Assembly (NCBI GenBank): GCA_964614215.1
Contig: CAZTKP010000030.1
Location: 1 to 22,216, forward strand
DNA from: CAZTKP01 sp964614215
GTDB taxonomy: Bacteria > UBP6 > UBA1177
DNA length: 22,216 nucleotides
Direction of reading: 5' to 3'
Shown here piece by piece: positions 1-8,146 of this stretch. Position 1 is the stretch's first letter, and every line of letters begins with the position of its first letter. The translations under genes and the position numbers were made by a program. The notes under the pieces are model-generated. The model had not been told where the DNA came from. It did no database searches and was given only the letters and a program-made list of their open reading frames with translations.

Positions 1-1
1 A

Positions 2-28
2 TTGGATGTCGCAAATTGCGACTTCCAA
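2..28. repeat. 27-bp near-perfect palindrome
   Basis: Two 13-base arms around a central A (base 15) pair at 12 of 13 positions; the core is GTCGCAAATTGCGAC and the only mismatch is t7/t23. It has no T-run after it, so it does not look like a rho-independent terminator. It lies inside the ORF6N-like reading frame, so part of the symmetry may just be codon sequence. It could instead be a dispersed palindromic repeat downstream of the minus-strand lipoprotein gene. Confidence 0.5.
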
Positions 29-65
29 CAAAGTGAAAATGGGACTAAGAAAACTTCCTTTTCCT
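3..65 (+). pseudogene. Fragment resembling ORF6N DNA-binding domain
   Basis: Read in this frame, the first bases encode SQIATSNKVKMGLRKLPF and then hit a TGA at 66-68. From memory of the family, ORF6N domains (phage- and plasmid-type DNA-binding proteins) carry a motif like 'RSQIxTS ... LRKLPYAFTEQGVA', so the fragment matches the part just before FTEQG. The expected FTEQG continuation is missing here. The gene start, if any, lies left of the window. It may be a decayed gene, a frameshifted one, or a scattered remnant. The match is short and could be chance, so confidence is limited. Confidence 0.4.
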
Positions 66-89
66 TGAGGAGAAGGAGCGAGGAAGAGG

Positions 90-2426
90 TCAAAATTCCT
101 GCTTTCTGAGAGTTCTGCTCATCATTTTAAGGAATTCTTTTGAATATACTTTTCTTGGTATCATTGATTTTGTGACGAAGGTCTTTTTGTCGGTCAGTGT
201 GAGTGTGGGGTCGCCCTGGACCATCATGCCGAGCCACCAGCTGTCGATGAAGTTCCTGTCCATTCCGTAGTCACTGTGATTTGCCCAGATATCGTTAACC
301 CACATCTGGTATCCTTTTCCCCATGATTCGCCGGCTGCAAGTGCGATATTCATCACTTCAGGATTGAAAACTCCGCCTGTTTTTGTGCTGCCGAAAGTGG
401 CAAGTCCGTATTCGCTGTAAATATACTCAGAGGCCATGTTTCCGCCTTCCTTGATATATCTTGAGATGGAGCAGTCAAAAAGGTTATAGAAACTTCCTTT
501 GATGTCCGCTGCTCTTACTTCTGAAATGTTAAGAATATTTGCAGGGTTCGGTGAGAAATTGTCATCAAAGTAGATGTTCTGAGGATCGGAGTGTATCCAC
601 TGATAGACGTACTCGGCACCCTGAGCTGTCATGAAGTCCAGATATTCGGTTTTTGTGGTGTTATCCAGCTCTTCTCTTCTGTCGTAATTTTCACCATAAA
701 TAGATTCAAGTTCCCATGTCTGGTTCTTTGTTCCCATATAGTCATCATAGCCGTTTCCGCTCTCATCTTCGTAATAGATCCAGTCATCATCGATGAAGGT
801 GAAAAAGTTCCTTGTCTCAAAGAAAGGTCCGTCCTTTTTATACTTCATCGCTCTTGTGAGATAATCGTTGATCTGTTCGGGAGTTCCCGGAATTCTTCCA
901 GTATAGATCTCAACTGTAAGGTCTTCAGGGTAGGTGTCCAGAAGTCCGTTCCCGTCTTCATCACTCCATTTTCCATCCATATCCATGAAGTAGAATTCAC
1001 TTGGAAACTGTTCATACATTACACCGATATCGCCGCCGTAATCAACGGTCTGCTCATACATCGCAGGAGGAAGATCACCGATCAGAACTGCCCCTTTTAT
1101 AGTATATTTATCGTAACTTTTTCTAATGATAGCGCGAAGGTTTGCAGCTCCTCCGGGATACCAGTAACGAGTATACGGCGTGTATCCTGCATCAGTAAGA
1201 CTCTGGGCGTATTCATCAATCTTATCAGATACTTGAGCTTTAATGGATTCGTTGACAACTATCAGGAAATCGTGCTCATCAGGAATAATTACAGTCTCGT
1301 TGGTATTAAAAGTCCAGATGTCTCCCTTCACAACATTTCCTTCATCATCTGTAACTGCTATCTGCCAGAAGTAACGGGTATCTTTTTCAAGAGGACTTGC
1401 GGGTTTGTAACTGAGTTCAGTTGAGTCTTCAAGCACAGCATCTTCGGGCTGCGGATCTGTTCCGAAATAAAGAGTATATTTAACATCTCCTCCGTCCGGA
1501 TCGGAGCCCGCTTTCCAGGAAAGTTCAGTGTCAGTTGCAACATTTTCAAGCCCGTCTGAAGGAGCAGGGCTGGTCGGAGCAAGCGGATCAAGATCCATAT
1601 CTTCAGGGGTGCAGTCTCTAGGCGTGTAGGATCCTCCGCTTATATCGTAGCATGTGCACAGAGTGTGAAATTCTCCGCTGAAAAAGTTCGCAATGGCCTT
1701 TTTGTCAAAGGTTATATCGGCATTCACCATCAGTCCGAAGTTGCCGTCAACAGTCCAGTAGTCATCCTTGAGAAAAAGCTTGAGTTTACTTTCACCGCTG
1801 TTTCCGATTATCGAGTCAGGACAGGATCTGAAAAAAGTCTGATCGACGTAATCATTTTTATAAATATAGAAGTAAAAAAATGTTCCGTTCACAACATCAG
1901 TATCATTCTGCGCCATCCAGTCCAAAGTCGAAAAGGAGGGAAGAATCATTGCCGAGTAGTAAGTCTGATCGTAGTAGCCGGAATTAGCGAGAATATAGAG
2001 GTATTGATCATCATAATTAGCAGCGTAGGAGTATTCTTTCTGATCGAAAACCACATTGTTTCCCTTTGTGTCAGTAAAGCCTCCTTCCATAATTATCGGC
2101 TGGTCTTTTGCGGGAATTTCGTTTGAAGTCGGAAAGTCTTCAAGAAAAGGAGCAACTATCTTAAAAGTAAGTCCTTTTGATGGCTCAAGAAAAGACTCGT
2201 CAAGACCGTCAATGATCTCCTGAACATCTTCAGTCACATCAAGGTCGGGGTCTTCCTCCTTATCAGTTTCATTTGCGTCAGAATCTTCTGTCTCATCATC
2301 CGATAGTGAATCATCTGTTTCAGTATCCTGATTTTCATTGTCCACAGGATCCTTTTTGTCACTGTCACCGCAACTGACAGAAAAGATAAGGAAAGAAACG
2401 ATAATAATAAATGCAAACTTTCTCAT
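90..2426 (-). CDS. Peptidase C25 (gingipain-like) lipoprotein with FnIII-like module
   Basis: A 778-residue predicted lipoprotein. The first 18 residues form a hydrophobic signal peptide ending in a relaxed lipobox SVSC (Cys19), followed by about 50 residues rich in D, E, S and T, typical of a tether. A fibronectin-III-like module (about 290-380) shows the DPDGGDVKYTLYFGTDP type of motif and a TRYFWQ strand. The C-terminal 400 residues resemble peptidase family C25: a GAVLIGDLPP core strand, a candidate catalytic His612 (WIHSDPQ), a candidate catalytic Cys652 (NLFDCSIS) and a late GDPTLTL motif. The His-Cys spacing of 40 is near that known for gingipains. It is probably a surface cysteine protease. 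No type IX secretion C-terminal domain is evident. The ATG at 2426 is chosen because GGAGG lies 5 bases upstream; an in-frame codon at 2441 has no such site. Catalysis is inferred, not proven. Confidence 0.8.
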   Translation of the reverse strand: MRKFAFIIIVSFLIFSVSCGDSDKKDPVDNENQDTETDDSLSDDETEDSDANETDKEEDPDLDVTEDVQEIIDGLDESFLEPSKGLTFKIVAPFLEDFPTSNEIPAKDQPIIMEGGFTDTKGNNVVFDQKEYSYAANYDDQYLYILANSGYYDQTYYSAMILPSFSTLDWMAQNDTDVVNGTFFYFYIYKNDYVDQTFFRSCPDSIIGNSGESKLKLFLKDDYWTVDGNFGLMVNADITFDKKAIANFFSGEFHTLCTCYDISGGSYTPRDCTPEDMDLDPLAPTSPAPSDGLENVATDTELSWKAGSDPDGGDVKYTLYFGTDPQPEDAVLEDSTELSYKPASPLEKDTRYFWQIAVTDDEGNVVKGDIWTFNTNETVIIPDEHDFLIVVNESIKAQVSDKIDEYAQSLTDAGYTPYTRYWYPGGAANLRAIIRKSYDKYTIKGAVLIGDLPPAMYEQTVDYGGDIGVMYEQFPSEFYFMDMDGKWSDEDGNGLLDTYPEDLTVEIYTGRIPGTPEQINDYLTRAMKYKKDGPFFETRNFFTFIDDDWIYYEDESGNGYDDYMGTKNQTWELESIYGENYDRREELDNTTKTEYLDFMTAQGAEYVYQWIHSDPQNIYFDDNFSPNPANILNISEVRAADIKGSFYNLFDCSISRYIKEGGNMASEYIYSEYGLATFGSTKTGGVFNPEVMNIALAAGESWGKGYQMWVNDIWANHSDYGMDRNFIDSWWLGMMVQGDPTLTLTDKKTFVTKSMIPRKVYSKEFLKMMSRTLRKQEF

Positions 2427-2436
2427 AATGACCTCC
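2415..2436 (-). repeat. Shared 22-bp start module, copy 1
   Basis: These 22 bases (ribosome binding site, spacer, ATG and first codons; read on the minus strand as GGAGGTCATTATGAGAAAG plus three T) are identical to 3607-3628. They cover the translation start of the C25 lipoprotein. The match confirms the start choice and suggests either duplication of the leader or a favoured initiation context. Confidence 0.85.
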
Positions 2437-2508
2437 AACACAATTTATCTCCAACTTCATTCAGCAAGAATTGTTCCTGAAATAAAACTTGAGAGATATT
2501 AAAGTGTT

Positions 2509-3618
2509 CTATTTGATTTTGTTGTAATAAATTCTGGCTGTTACACGCATTGGCTGAGTTGTACCGGAAGAGTTGTCAACGTTTATGTGATAGGAGATCT
2601 CATCAAGAGCATTATACTTATCCGCCTGATCGACATAGGCAATAAAATACCTGTATCCCTGTTCATTTTCTTCAGGATGAAAAATGCTCACAGGTGATTC
2701 AACAAGCTGATGAGGGAAATATCCGAAAGGAACTCCGAACTCAACACTCAGACCTGTCGGCATCGAACCGGTCTTTGCAAGATCTTCGTCAACATATCTC
2801 ATTTCCAGAAGCATCTTTGCATGACTGTTCTTGTCTGCATCAAACTCTCCGGTGACATCTGAAGTTGCAAGCGAAAAAGAAGTTTTAGTGCTGTCAATAA
2901 CATCAGTTTTTCTGATAGCTCTGTAGCCGGTTTCTTCGGGATCCCCAAAATCCCAGTTGGAATCCATGTTCCCGCCCATTCCAAGTTCATTTATCTTGTA
3001 TGAGACAACTCCCAGAACCGGACTGTAGTAGACCTCTCCGGAAACTGTTCCTTCAGGTAGTAAAGCGGCTATAAGGCTGCCCTGAACAGTCCCGCTTCCG
3101 GTATACTTTTTAAGTCCTGAAAAAGTTCCGGCAGGAGTTGTAACAGTTGCATCTTCAGATTCGAGGGTATAGGAGCCGCTGACGGTAACAACTTCAGAAC
3201 TGGGCATTCCCGGAAGTTTAACTGTGAAATCACCGGTTATTGTGACAGCTTCACCGACAGGCGGATCAAGATCGATCTCAAGAGGTTCTTCAGCAGTGAT
3301 CTCAGTTCCCAGAGTTGAAGTCATCCCGCCGAGAGTTATTTTAGTATCACTTTCTGTAACAGGGTAAGGTGAAATAAGGATTTCTCCGCTACTCTCTGTA
3401 CTTTCAGAAACAACCACATCGAACATCTGCCCGAACTTTTCAACTTCACCCGTCCGTTTGGTAACATAGCTTCTCGTATCTCCGTCGATAGTGTCCGCTG
3501 TAAAAGTTGAAACACTCGTCTGAGTCGGTTCTCCGTATGAACTTTTCTGTGCGTTAAAAGAATCTCCGCCGCCACAGGCAGTAACAAAAAGAAAAACAAC
3601 TGCAATAAACTTTCTCAT
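2509..3618 (-). CDS. Beta-rich lipoprotein of unknown function
   Basis: A 369-residue predicted lipoprotein: short hydrophobic signal, lipobox VTAC (Cys15), then a glycine/serine spacer. The rest is rich in T, S, V and G with alternating patterns expected of beta strands. Around residues 150-200 there is a PAGTFSGLKKY ... YYSPVLGVVSYK pattern, which resembles the 'PAGTF ... apGvGlV' signature common in periplasmic or outer-membrane lipoproteins of unknown role. I recognise no enzyme motif. The ATG at 3618 has GGAGG 5 bases upstream. A good promoter lies at 3644-3672. The C25 lipoprotein gene follows after 82 bases on the same strand, where I found no convincing second promoter or terminator, so the two may share a transcript. 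Confidence 0.75.
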   Translation of the reverse strand: MRKFIAVVFLFVTACGGGDSFNAQKSSYGEPTQTSVSTFTADTIDGDTRSYVTKRTGEVEKFGQMFDVVVSESTESSGEILISPYPVTESDTKITLGGMTSTLGTEITAEEPLEIDLDPPVGEAVTITGDFTVKLPGMPSSEVVTVSGSYTLESEDATVTTPAGTFSGLKKYTGSGTVQGSLIAALLPEGTVSGEVYYSPVLGVVSYKINELGMGGNMDSNWDFGDPEETGYRAIRKTDVIDSTKTSFSLATSDVTGEFDADKNSHAKMLLEMRYVDEDLAKTGSMPTGLSVEFGVPFGYFPHQLVESPVSIFHPEENEQGYRYFIAYVDQADKYNALDEISYHINVDNSSGTTQPMRVTARIYYNKIK

Positions 3619-3628
3619 AATGACCTCC
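3607..3628 (-). repeat. Shared 22-bp start module, copy 2
   Basis: Identical to 2415-2436; it covers the ribosome binding site and first codons of the 369-residue lipoprotein. Outside these 22 bases the two leaders differ at once. Confidence 0.85.
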
Positions 3629-3643
3629 GATAAAGTGCCGGAT

Positions 3644-3672
3644 ATTATATGTCACAGCAGAAATTATGACAA
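3644..3672 (-). promoter_or_regulatory. Sigma70-type promoter for the lipoprotein pair
   Basis: On the minus strand: TTGTCA (3667-3672), a 17-base spacer, then TATAAT (3644-3649). The -10 box is perfect and the -35 box differs from consensus at one base. The start codon lies about 25 bases downstream, giving a short leader with GGAGG. Confidence 0.7.
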
Positions 3673-3714
3673 TTATAAAATTAATATGCTTTTATTCAGG
3701 AAAATCTAATTAAC

Positions 3715-3745
3715 TTGATATTTAGTAACTCTTATTTATTATACT
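3715..3745 (+). promoter_or_regulatory. Probable sigma70-type promoter for the pepP-led cluster
   Basis: TTGATA (3715-3720) is followed by TATTAT (3737-3742, spacer 16) or TATACT (3740-3745, spacer 19). Neither pairing is ideal, but the site lies in the AT-rich divergent gap about 40 bases before the start codon and is the only reasonable candidate for the plus-strand cluster. Confidence 0.45.
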
Positions 3746-3781
3746 AAAGCTATTTTAATGTAACCACTTTTGGAGGATGAG

Positions 3782-5566
3782 ATGTCTGTAGTTGAAAGAT
3801 TGGAGCAATTAAGGAAATTAATGAAAGAAAACTCAATAGATGCGTTTATAATTCCGAGCTCAGATCCCCATCAGAGCGAATATGTTGCCACAAGATGGAA
3901 AACAAGAGCGTGGATAAGCGGTTTCACAGGTTCAGCAGGAACAGTTGTCGTTACAGCGGATAAGGCGGGACTCTGGACAGACGGCAGATACTTTCTCCAG
4001 GCTGAAGAACAGCTAAAAGGAAGCACTATCGAGCTTTTCAAGATGGGACTTCCCGAAACTGTTGACTACACAACATGGATAAACTCAGAGCTGAACGAAG
4101 GACAGGTCGTAAGTTTTGACCCTGCAGTTCTTTCAATTTCTCAGGTTGACGGACTTAAGTCGGCTTTTAAAAAGAAAAAGATAAAGGTTGCTTCATCATA
4201 TGACCTTATAAATGAGATCTGGACAGACAGACCCGCATTCCCTAATGGCAAGGCAGTTGTTCAGTCAGTTGAATTCAGCGGAATGGATAGAACTGAAAAG
4301 TTTGCGGCACTCAGAGAAAAAATGAAAGAGGAAGGTGTCACACATCATCTTTTTGCATCTCTTGATGATATAGCATGGATATTCAACATCCGCGGAACAG
4401 ATGTGGCATACAACCCGGTTGTTATGAGCTACGCTGTTGTTGCAGAAGATGAAGCAGTGCTTTTTATTAATTCTGATAAAGTTGAAGGCGACATCCGCGC
4501 AGAACTTGAAAAGGACGGCGTGACAATCAAGGATTACGCTGCAGTTACTGATTATCTTTCAGCACTGCCTGAAAAAAGTGCTGTTTTCATCGATACAGCA
4601 AGAAGTTCGCAGAATCTGCTTGATGCGGTTAAACAGGATAAGGTCAAAGTTGTCCGCGGAACGAACATGTCTCAGATCATGAAGGCTGTAAAGAACGATG
4701 TCGAGATAAAGGGAATGAAAAAAGCCCACATCGTTGACGGAGTTGCAATGGTCAAGTTTCTTCACTGGCTTGACAACACTATCGGAAAAGAGGAGATCAC
4801 AGAGATCAGTGCAAGTGATAAACTTGAAGATTTCAGAAAAGAAGGTGAGAATTTCAGAGGCCTCAGTTTTGATTCTATTTCCGGTTATAACGAGCATGGA
4901 GCAATAATTCATTACTCAGCAACGCCTGAAACTTCATCCACGCTTAAACCTGAAGGATTTCTCCTCATGGATAGCGGCGGACAGTATCTTGACGGAACAA
5001 CTGACATTACAAGAACTATAGTGCTCGGTGACATCACCGACAGAATGAAAAGGGATTTCACACTTGTGCTTAAAGGACATATCAAACTTTCAATGACAAA
5101 GTTCCCTCAGGGATTCACTACCGGAGCACATATTGACGCCTTTGCTAGAGAAGCACTCTGGCAGCATGGACTTAACTACAACCACGGGACCGGTCACGGA
5201 GTCGGTGCATATCTGGGTGTTCACGAAGGACCGATGGGAATTTCACCGAGATGGAATGAAACAAAACTTGTTTCCGGAATGATAATGTCGAACGAGCCTG
5301 GATACTACGAGAGCGGTGAATATGGAATAAGAATTGAGAACCTTGTTCTTGTTGTACCAGTTGAAGAAACTCAGTGGGGACAGTTCCTTACTTTTGAAAA
5401 TGTAACAATGTGTCCGATAGATACAAGAGCGGTCGATGTTTCTCTTTTAACACAGGAAGAGAAAGACTGGCTCAACAGATACCATGAAGAAGTTTATGAG
5501 AAGTTAAGCCCGATGCTTGACGAAGAAGTTAAAAGCTGGCTAAAGAAAATGACGGAAAAGATCTGA
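3782..5566 (+). CDS. pepP: Xaa-Pro aminopeptidase, three-domain M24B type
   Basis: Removes N-terminal residues that precede proline; cytoplasmic, with two metal ions. The 594 residues fit the long aminopeptidase P form (two creatinase-like N-terminal domains plus the pita-bread domain), as in eukaryotic XPNPEP1, and not the roughly 440-residue E. coli PepP. All five expected metal ligands are visible: Asp397 and Asp408 in MDSGGQYLDGTTDITRT, His472 in HGTGHGVG, Glu505 in SNEPGYY and Glu519 in IRIENL. The ATG at 3782 is chosen because GGAGG (3772-3776) ends 5 bases before it; an in-frame TTG at 3770 overlaps that site and is unlikely. It opens the plus-strand cluster; the GlmS-like gene follows after 25 bases. 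Confidence 0.93.
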   Translation: MSVVERLEQLRKLMKENSIDAFIIPSSDPHQSEYVATRWKTRAWISGFTGSAGTVVVTADKAGLWTDGRYFLQAEEQLKGSTIELFKMGLPETVDYTTWINSELNEGQVVSFDPAVLSISQVDGLKSAFKKKKIKVASSYDLINEIWTDRPAFPNGKAVVQSVEFSGMDRTEKFAALREKMKEEGVTHHLFASLDDIAWIFNIRGTDVAYNPVVMSYAVVAEDEAVLFINSDKVEGDIRAELEKDGVTIKDYAAVTDYLSALPEKSAVFIDTARSSQNLLDAVKQDKVKVVRGTNMSQIMKAVKNDVEIKGMKKAHIVDGVAMVKFLHWLDNTIGKEEITEISASDKLEDFRKEGENFRGLSFDSISGYNEHGAIIHYSATPETSSTLKPEGFLLMDSGGQYLDGTTDITRTIVLGDITDRMKRDFTLVLKGHIKLSMTKFPQGFTTGAHIDAFAREALWQHGLNYNHGTGHGVGAYLGVHEGPMGISPRWNETKLVSGMIMSNEPGYYESGEYGIRIENLVLVVPVEETQWGQFLTFENVTMCPIDTRAVDVSLLTQEEKDWLNRYHEEVYEKLSPMLDEEVKSWLKKMTEKI

Positions 5567-5591
5567 AACTGATTACTTAAGGAGCTAATCT

Positions 5592-8138
5592 ATGTGCGGT
5601 GTTGTTTCTATTGTTTATTCAGGCGATATTGCAAATCTTGGAAATGAAGCGGCCTCTCTGCTTAAAAAACTTGAGTACAGAGGATATGATTCCACAGGCG
5701 GAGCATTTATAAGAAAAAGTGGAAAGGTAACTCTCAGAAAAAAAGTCGGGGCCCCTTCAAGAGTTATTGAAGAGCTTGAGATCCCTAAACAGAAGGGATT
5801 CAAGTTCATCGGTCAGGTCAGATGGGCGACTTACGGAGCTGTTGATGATGTTAACGCTCAGCCTCATGAGACAAAATGTCTTATTCACATGGTTGGAGCT
5901 CATAACGGAAATGTAAGTAACACTGAAAAACTGAAGGATTTCCTCACGGATAATGGTCACACCGTTCTTTCAGATAATGACGGAGAGATGGTGGTTCATC
6001 TTGTTGAGCATTTCTATTACAAGCTTACCAAAGGAAAAGAGCCTAAAACAGACGCAAAGAGGATCGAACTGATGATCAAAGCGATCAGACAGTCCCAGAA
6101 GATGATAATCGGAAGTTATGCCGCATGTATCACACTTCCCGGAATTCCCGGCGTGTTTGCAATCAAGGCGGGATCTTCACTTTATGCCGGCAAAGGTTCT
6201 GATGATAACGGTGAGTTTATTGTTGTATCAAGTGACCTGACATCAATTCTTTCAAAGACCAGATTTCTAATTCCTATGTCTGAAGGTGAAGGCATCTATT
6301 TTGATAGTGAAAATTATAAGGTCTTCAGTTTGGAAAAAGACGAGGAGCATATTCCGAAAGTCTCAAGAAGCAGGCTCAACATCACTGATATTCAGCTTCA
6401 GCCGAAGTATCATTTCTTTATGGAGCAGGAAATATTCTCGTCTCCGGGCAATATCGATAATCTCACACTTTACTACTTCAATGAGGACAATGAAAAAGGG
6501 CTGCATCAGATATTTGAAACTCACAAGGATAAGGCAAGGGAGATACTTTATTCGCTTCTTGAGCTTTACGATGTTTTTGAGAAAGATGCACTTAAGGAAG
6601 GATTTGACAACATCTGTAAACGTCCGGTCTTTTCTCAGATATTTAAGAAAACTGAGAAATATGTCGCCGATCCTAAGCATTTCGTTTTTAAATCAGAGGA
6701 GAAGAACCTGCTTGAGGAACTCCTCGGTATAGATCAGAGTGCCTATCCCAAATTGTGGCTGATCGACTGTATGCTCATCTGGAAAAAGAAAAGAATGATC
6801 ATCCGTTTCAGAGATAAACTGGTCGATCATCTCAGAAAGAACGGCCAGAAAGGCGGCAGGATCTTTGTTGTTGCAAGCGGAACTTCCTATCATGCGGCTC
6901 TCACAGGCGCTTACTTTTTCAACAATATGTCGGATATTTCCATTATTCCTGCGAATCCGGGAACTTTCAGGTCTGTTTACATTAACTCGATATGTAAAAG
7001 CGACATTGTGATCGGTGTAAGCCAGAGTGGAGAAACTAAGGACCTGGTTGATATTTTTAATGATATCAAGGCAAAACACGGAGATGATATTGAGCTTCTG
7101 ACGATCGTAAACAACGAGAACTCGACACTTCCGCAGGAAAAAAGTGACTTCTATCTGCCTGTAATGTGCGGTTCCGAAATAGCCGTTGCGGCAACAAAGT
7201 CTTTTATCAGTCAGATCGCGCTTTTCTATATTCTTGCCGCTCTTGTGAAGAATGATGAAAAGGTGGTTCTCGGAAATCTGGACAAAATAAAATACTTCAT
7301 GGAATTTACACTCAGGAACATTGATGTCCCTGTTTCCGACACAGCATACAAACTTTTCATGAAACCTTCGATGCATATTCTGGGAACCTCACTTATCGGG
7401 CTCGCAAAAGAGGGCGCGCTTAAGATCAGAGAGGTCGTTCTTAACCATACAGAAGGTTACGATGCAGCTGAATTCAAACACGGCCCGAACACTATTCTCG
7501 GGAAAAATACGATATTTTCCATGACCGAGATGGAAGGACTTCTCGAGAACATGATCGAGATCTTCGAGCATCTTTTTGATACCGGATTTTTCAAGGATTC
7601 CAACGATGAGGCAAAGATCGTCAGAGACTATATGAACATGGCGAAGAACCTTAAATTCAGAGGACTTGATGAAAAGCTTGCATCAAGACCTTTCATTCCT
7701 GAAAAAGGTAGAGATCTCCTGAAAAAAGTATCAGAGCTTTACACAGAAAAGACGGACCTTGAGAACTTCTTTTCCAACTATCCTCTGATCTTTGTCTGTC
7801 CTCCGGATGAACGTGACATGAGAATAACGATATCTCAGATCCATACCCATAAGATAAGAGGTGCGGACATTGTACTTATTTCTGAAAATGACGAGGATCT
7901 TAAAAAAGCAGTTTCAGGAAAACCGGGAACACTTGATGAATACTGGTATAAATTCATAAAACTGCCTAAAACGGATGATAAGAACATCTTTGTTTTTGAA
8001 GCCGCTGTCGTGCTTCAGATGCTTGCTCTGAAAATGAGTATCGCGAAGATGAAATATCTCAACAGAAGCAAGATAGAAAGTCACGGTGTGCATCCGGATG
8101 TTCCTAAGAACGTTAGTAAATCAATAACTGTTGACTGA
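5592..8138 (+). CDS. glmS: Enlarged glutamine-fructose-6-phosphate aminotransferase (isomerizing)
   Basis: Expected to make glucosamine-6-phosphate from fructose-6-phosphate and glutamine, the entry to UDP-GlcNAc for peptidoglycan and LPS. An N-terminal class II amidotransferase starts with Cys2 (MCGVVS), then LEYRGYDSTG, QVRWATYG and AHNGN (Asn105-Gly106). Two SIS domains follow: ASGTSYHAAL (429-438) with GVSQSGET (475-482), and LGTSLIGLAKEGALK with FKHGP (628-632). By alignment to E. coli, Lys611, Glu614, His630 and Lys843 match the isomerase residues, and the C-terminal tail VPKNVSKSITVD is conserved. At 848 residues it is about 240 longer than usual: about 95 extra residues lie between YHFFMEQEIF (273-282) and SIS1, and about 90 lie after FKHGP. 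No glmS ribozyme is seen upstream. AAGGAG precedes the ATG by 7 bases. It might act on another keto-sugar phosphate. Confidence 0.82.
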   Translation: MCGVVSIVYSGDIANLGNEAASLLKKLEYRGYDSTGGAFIRKSGKVTLRKKVGAPSRVIEELEIPKQKGFKFIGQVRWATYGAVDDVNAQPHETKCLIHMVGAHNGNVSNTEKLKDFLTDNGHTVLSDNDGEMVVHLVEHFYYKLTKGKEPKTDAKRIELMIKAIRQSQKMIIGSYAACITLPGIPGVFAIKAGSSLYAGKGSDDNGEFIVVSSDLTSILSKTRFLIPMSEGEGIYFDSENYKVFSLEKDEEHIPKVSRSRLNITDIQLQPKYHFFMEQEIFSSPGNIDNLTLYYFNEDNEKGLHQIFETHKDKAREILYSLLELYDVFEKDALKEGFDNICKRPVFSQIFKKTEKYVADPKHFVFKSEEKNLLEELLGIDQSAYPKLWLIDCMLIWKKKRMIIRFRDKLVDHLRKNGQKGGRIFVVASGTSYHAALTGAYFFNNMSDISIIPANPGTFRSVYINSICKSDIVIGVSQSGETKDLVDIFNDIKAKHGDDIELLTIVNNENSTLPQEKSDFYLPVMCGSEIAVAATKSFISQIALFYILAALVKNDEKVVLGNLDKIKYFMEFTLRNIDVPVSDTAYKLFMKPSMHILGTSLIGLAKEGALKIREVVLNHTEGYDAAEFKHGPNTILGKNTIFSMTEMEGLLENMIEIFEHLFDTGFFKDSNDEAKIVRDYMNMAKNLKFRGLDEKLASRPFIPEKGRDLLKKVSELYTEKTDLENFFSNYPLIFVCPPDERDMRITISQIHTHKIRGADIVLISENDEDLKKAVSGKPGTLDEYWYKFIKLPKTDDKNIFVFEAAVVLQMLALKMSIAKMKYLNRSKIESHGVHPDVPKNVSKSITVD

Positions 8139-8146
8139 GGTGAAAT

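Noticed and set aside
2..28. The palindrome as a rho-independent terminator of the C25 lipoprotein gene
   Set aside because: No T-run follows the stem on the minus strand, and it lies more than 60 bases past the stop codon.
591..1424. A 277-codon plus-strand open frame opposite the C25 lipoprotein
   Set aside because: It lies wholly inside a gene with clear domains, has no ribosome binding site, and its product has no recognisable pattern; it is a shadow frame.
3770..3781. TTG at 3770 as the start of aminopeptidase P
   Set aside because: It would overlap the GGAGG site that sits correctly before the ATG at 3782.
5567..5591. glmS ribozyme upstream of the GlmS-like gene
   Set aside because: The gap is only 25 bases and holds just a ribosome binding site.
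6693..7376. A 227-codon minus-strand open frame opposite the GlmS-like gene
   Set aside because: Fully antisense to conserved SIS-domain sequence, with no start signal or family pattern.
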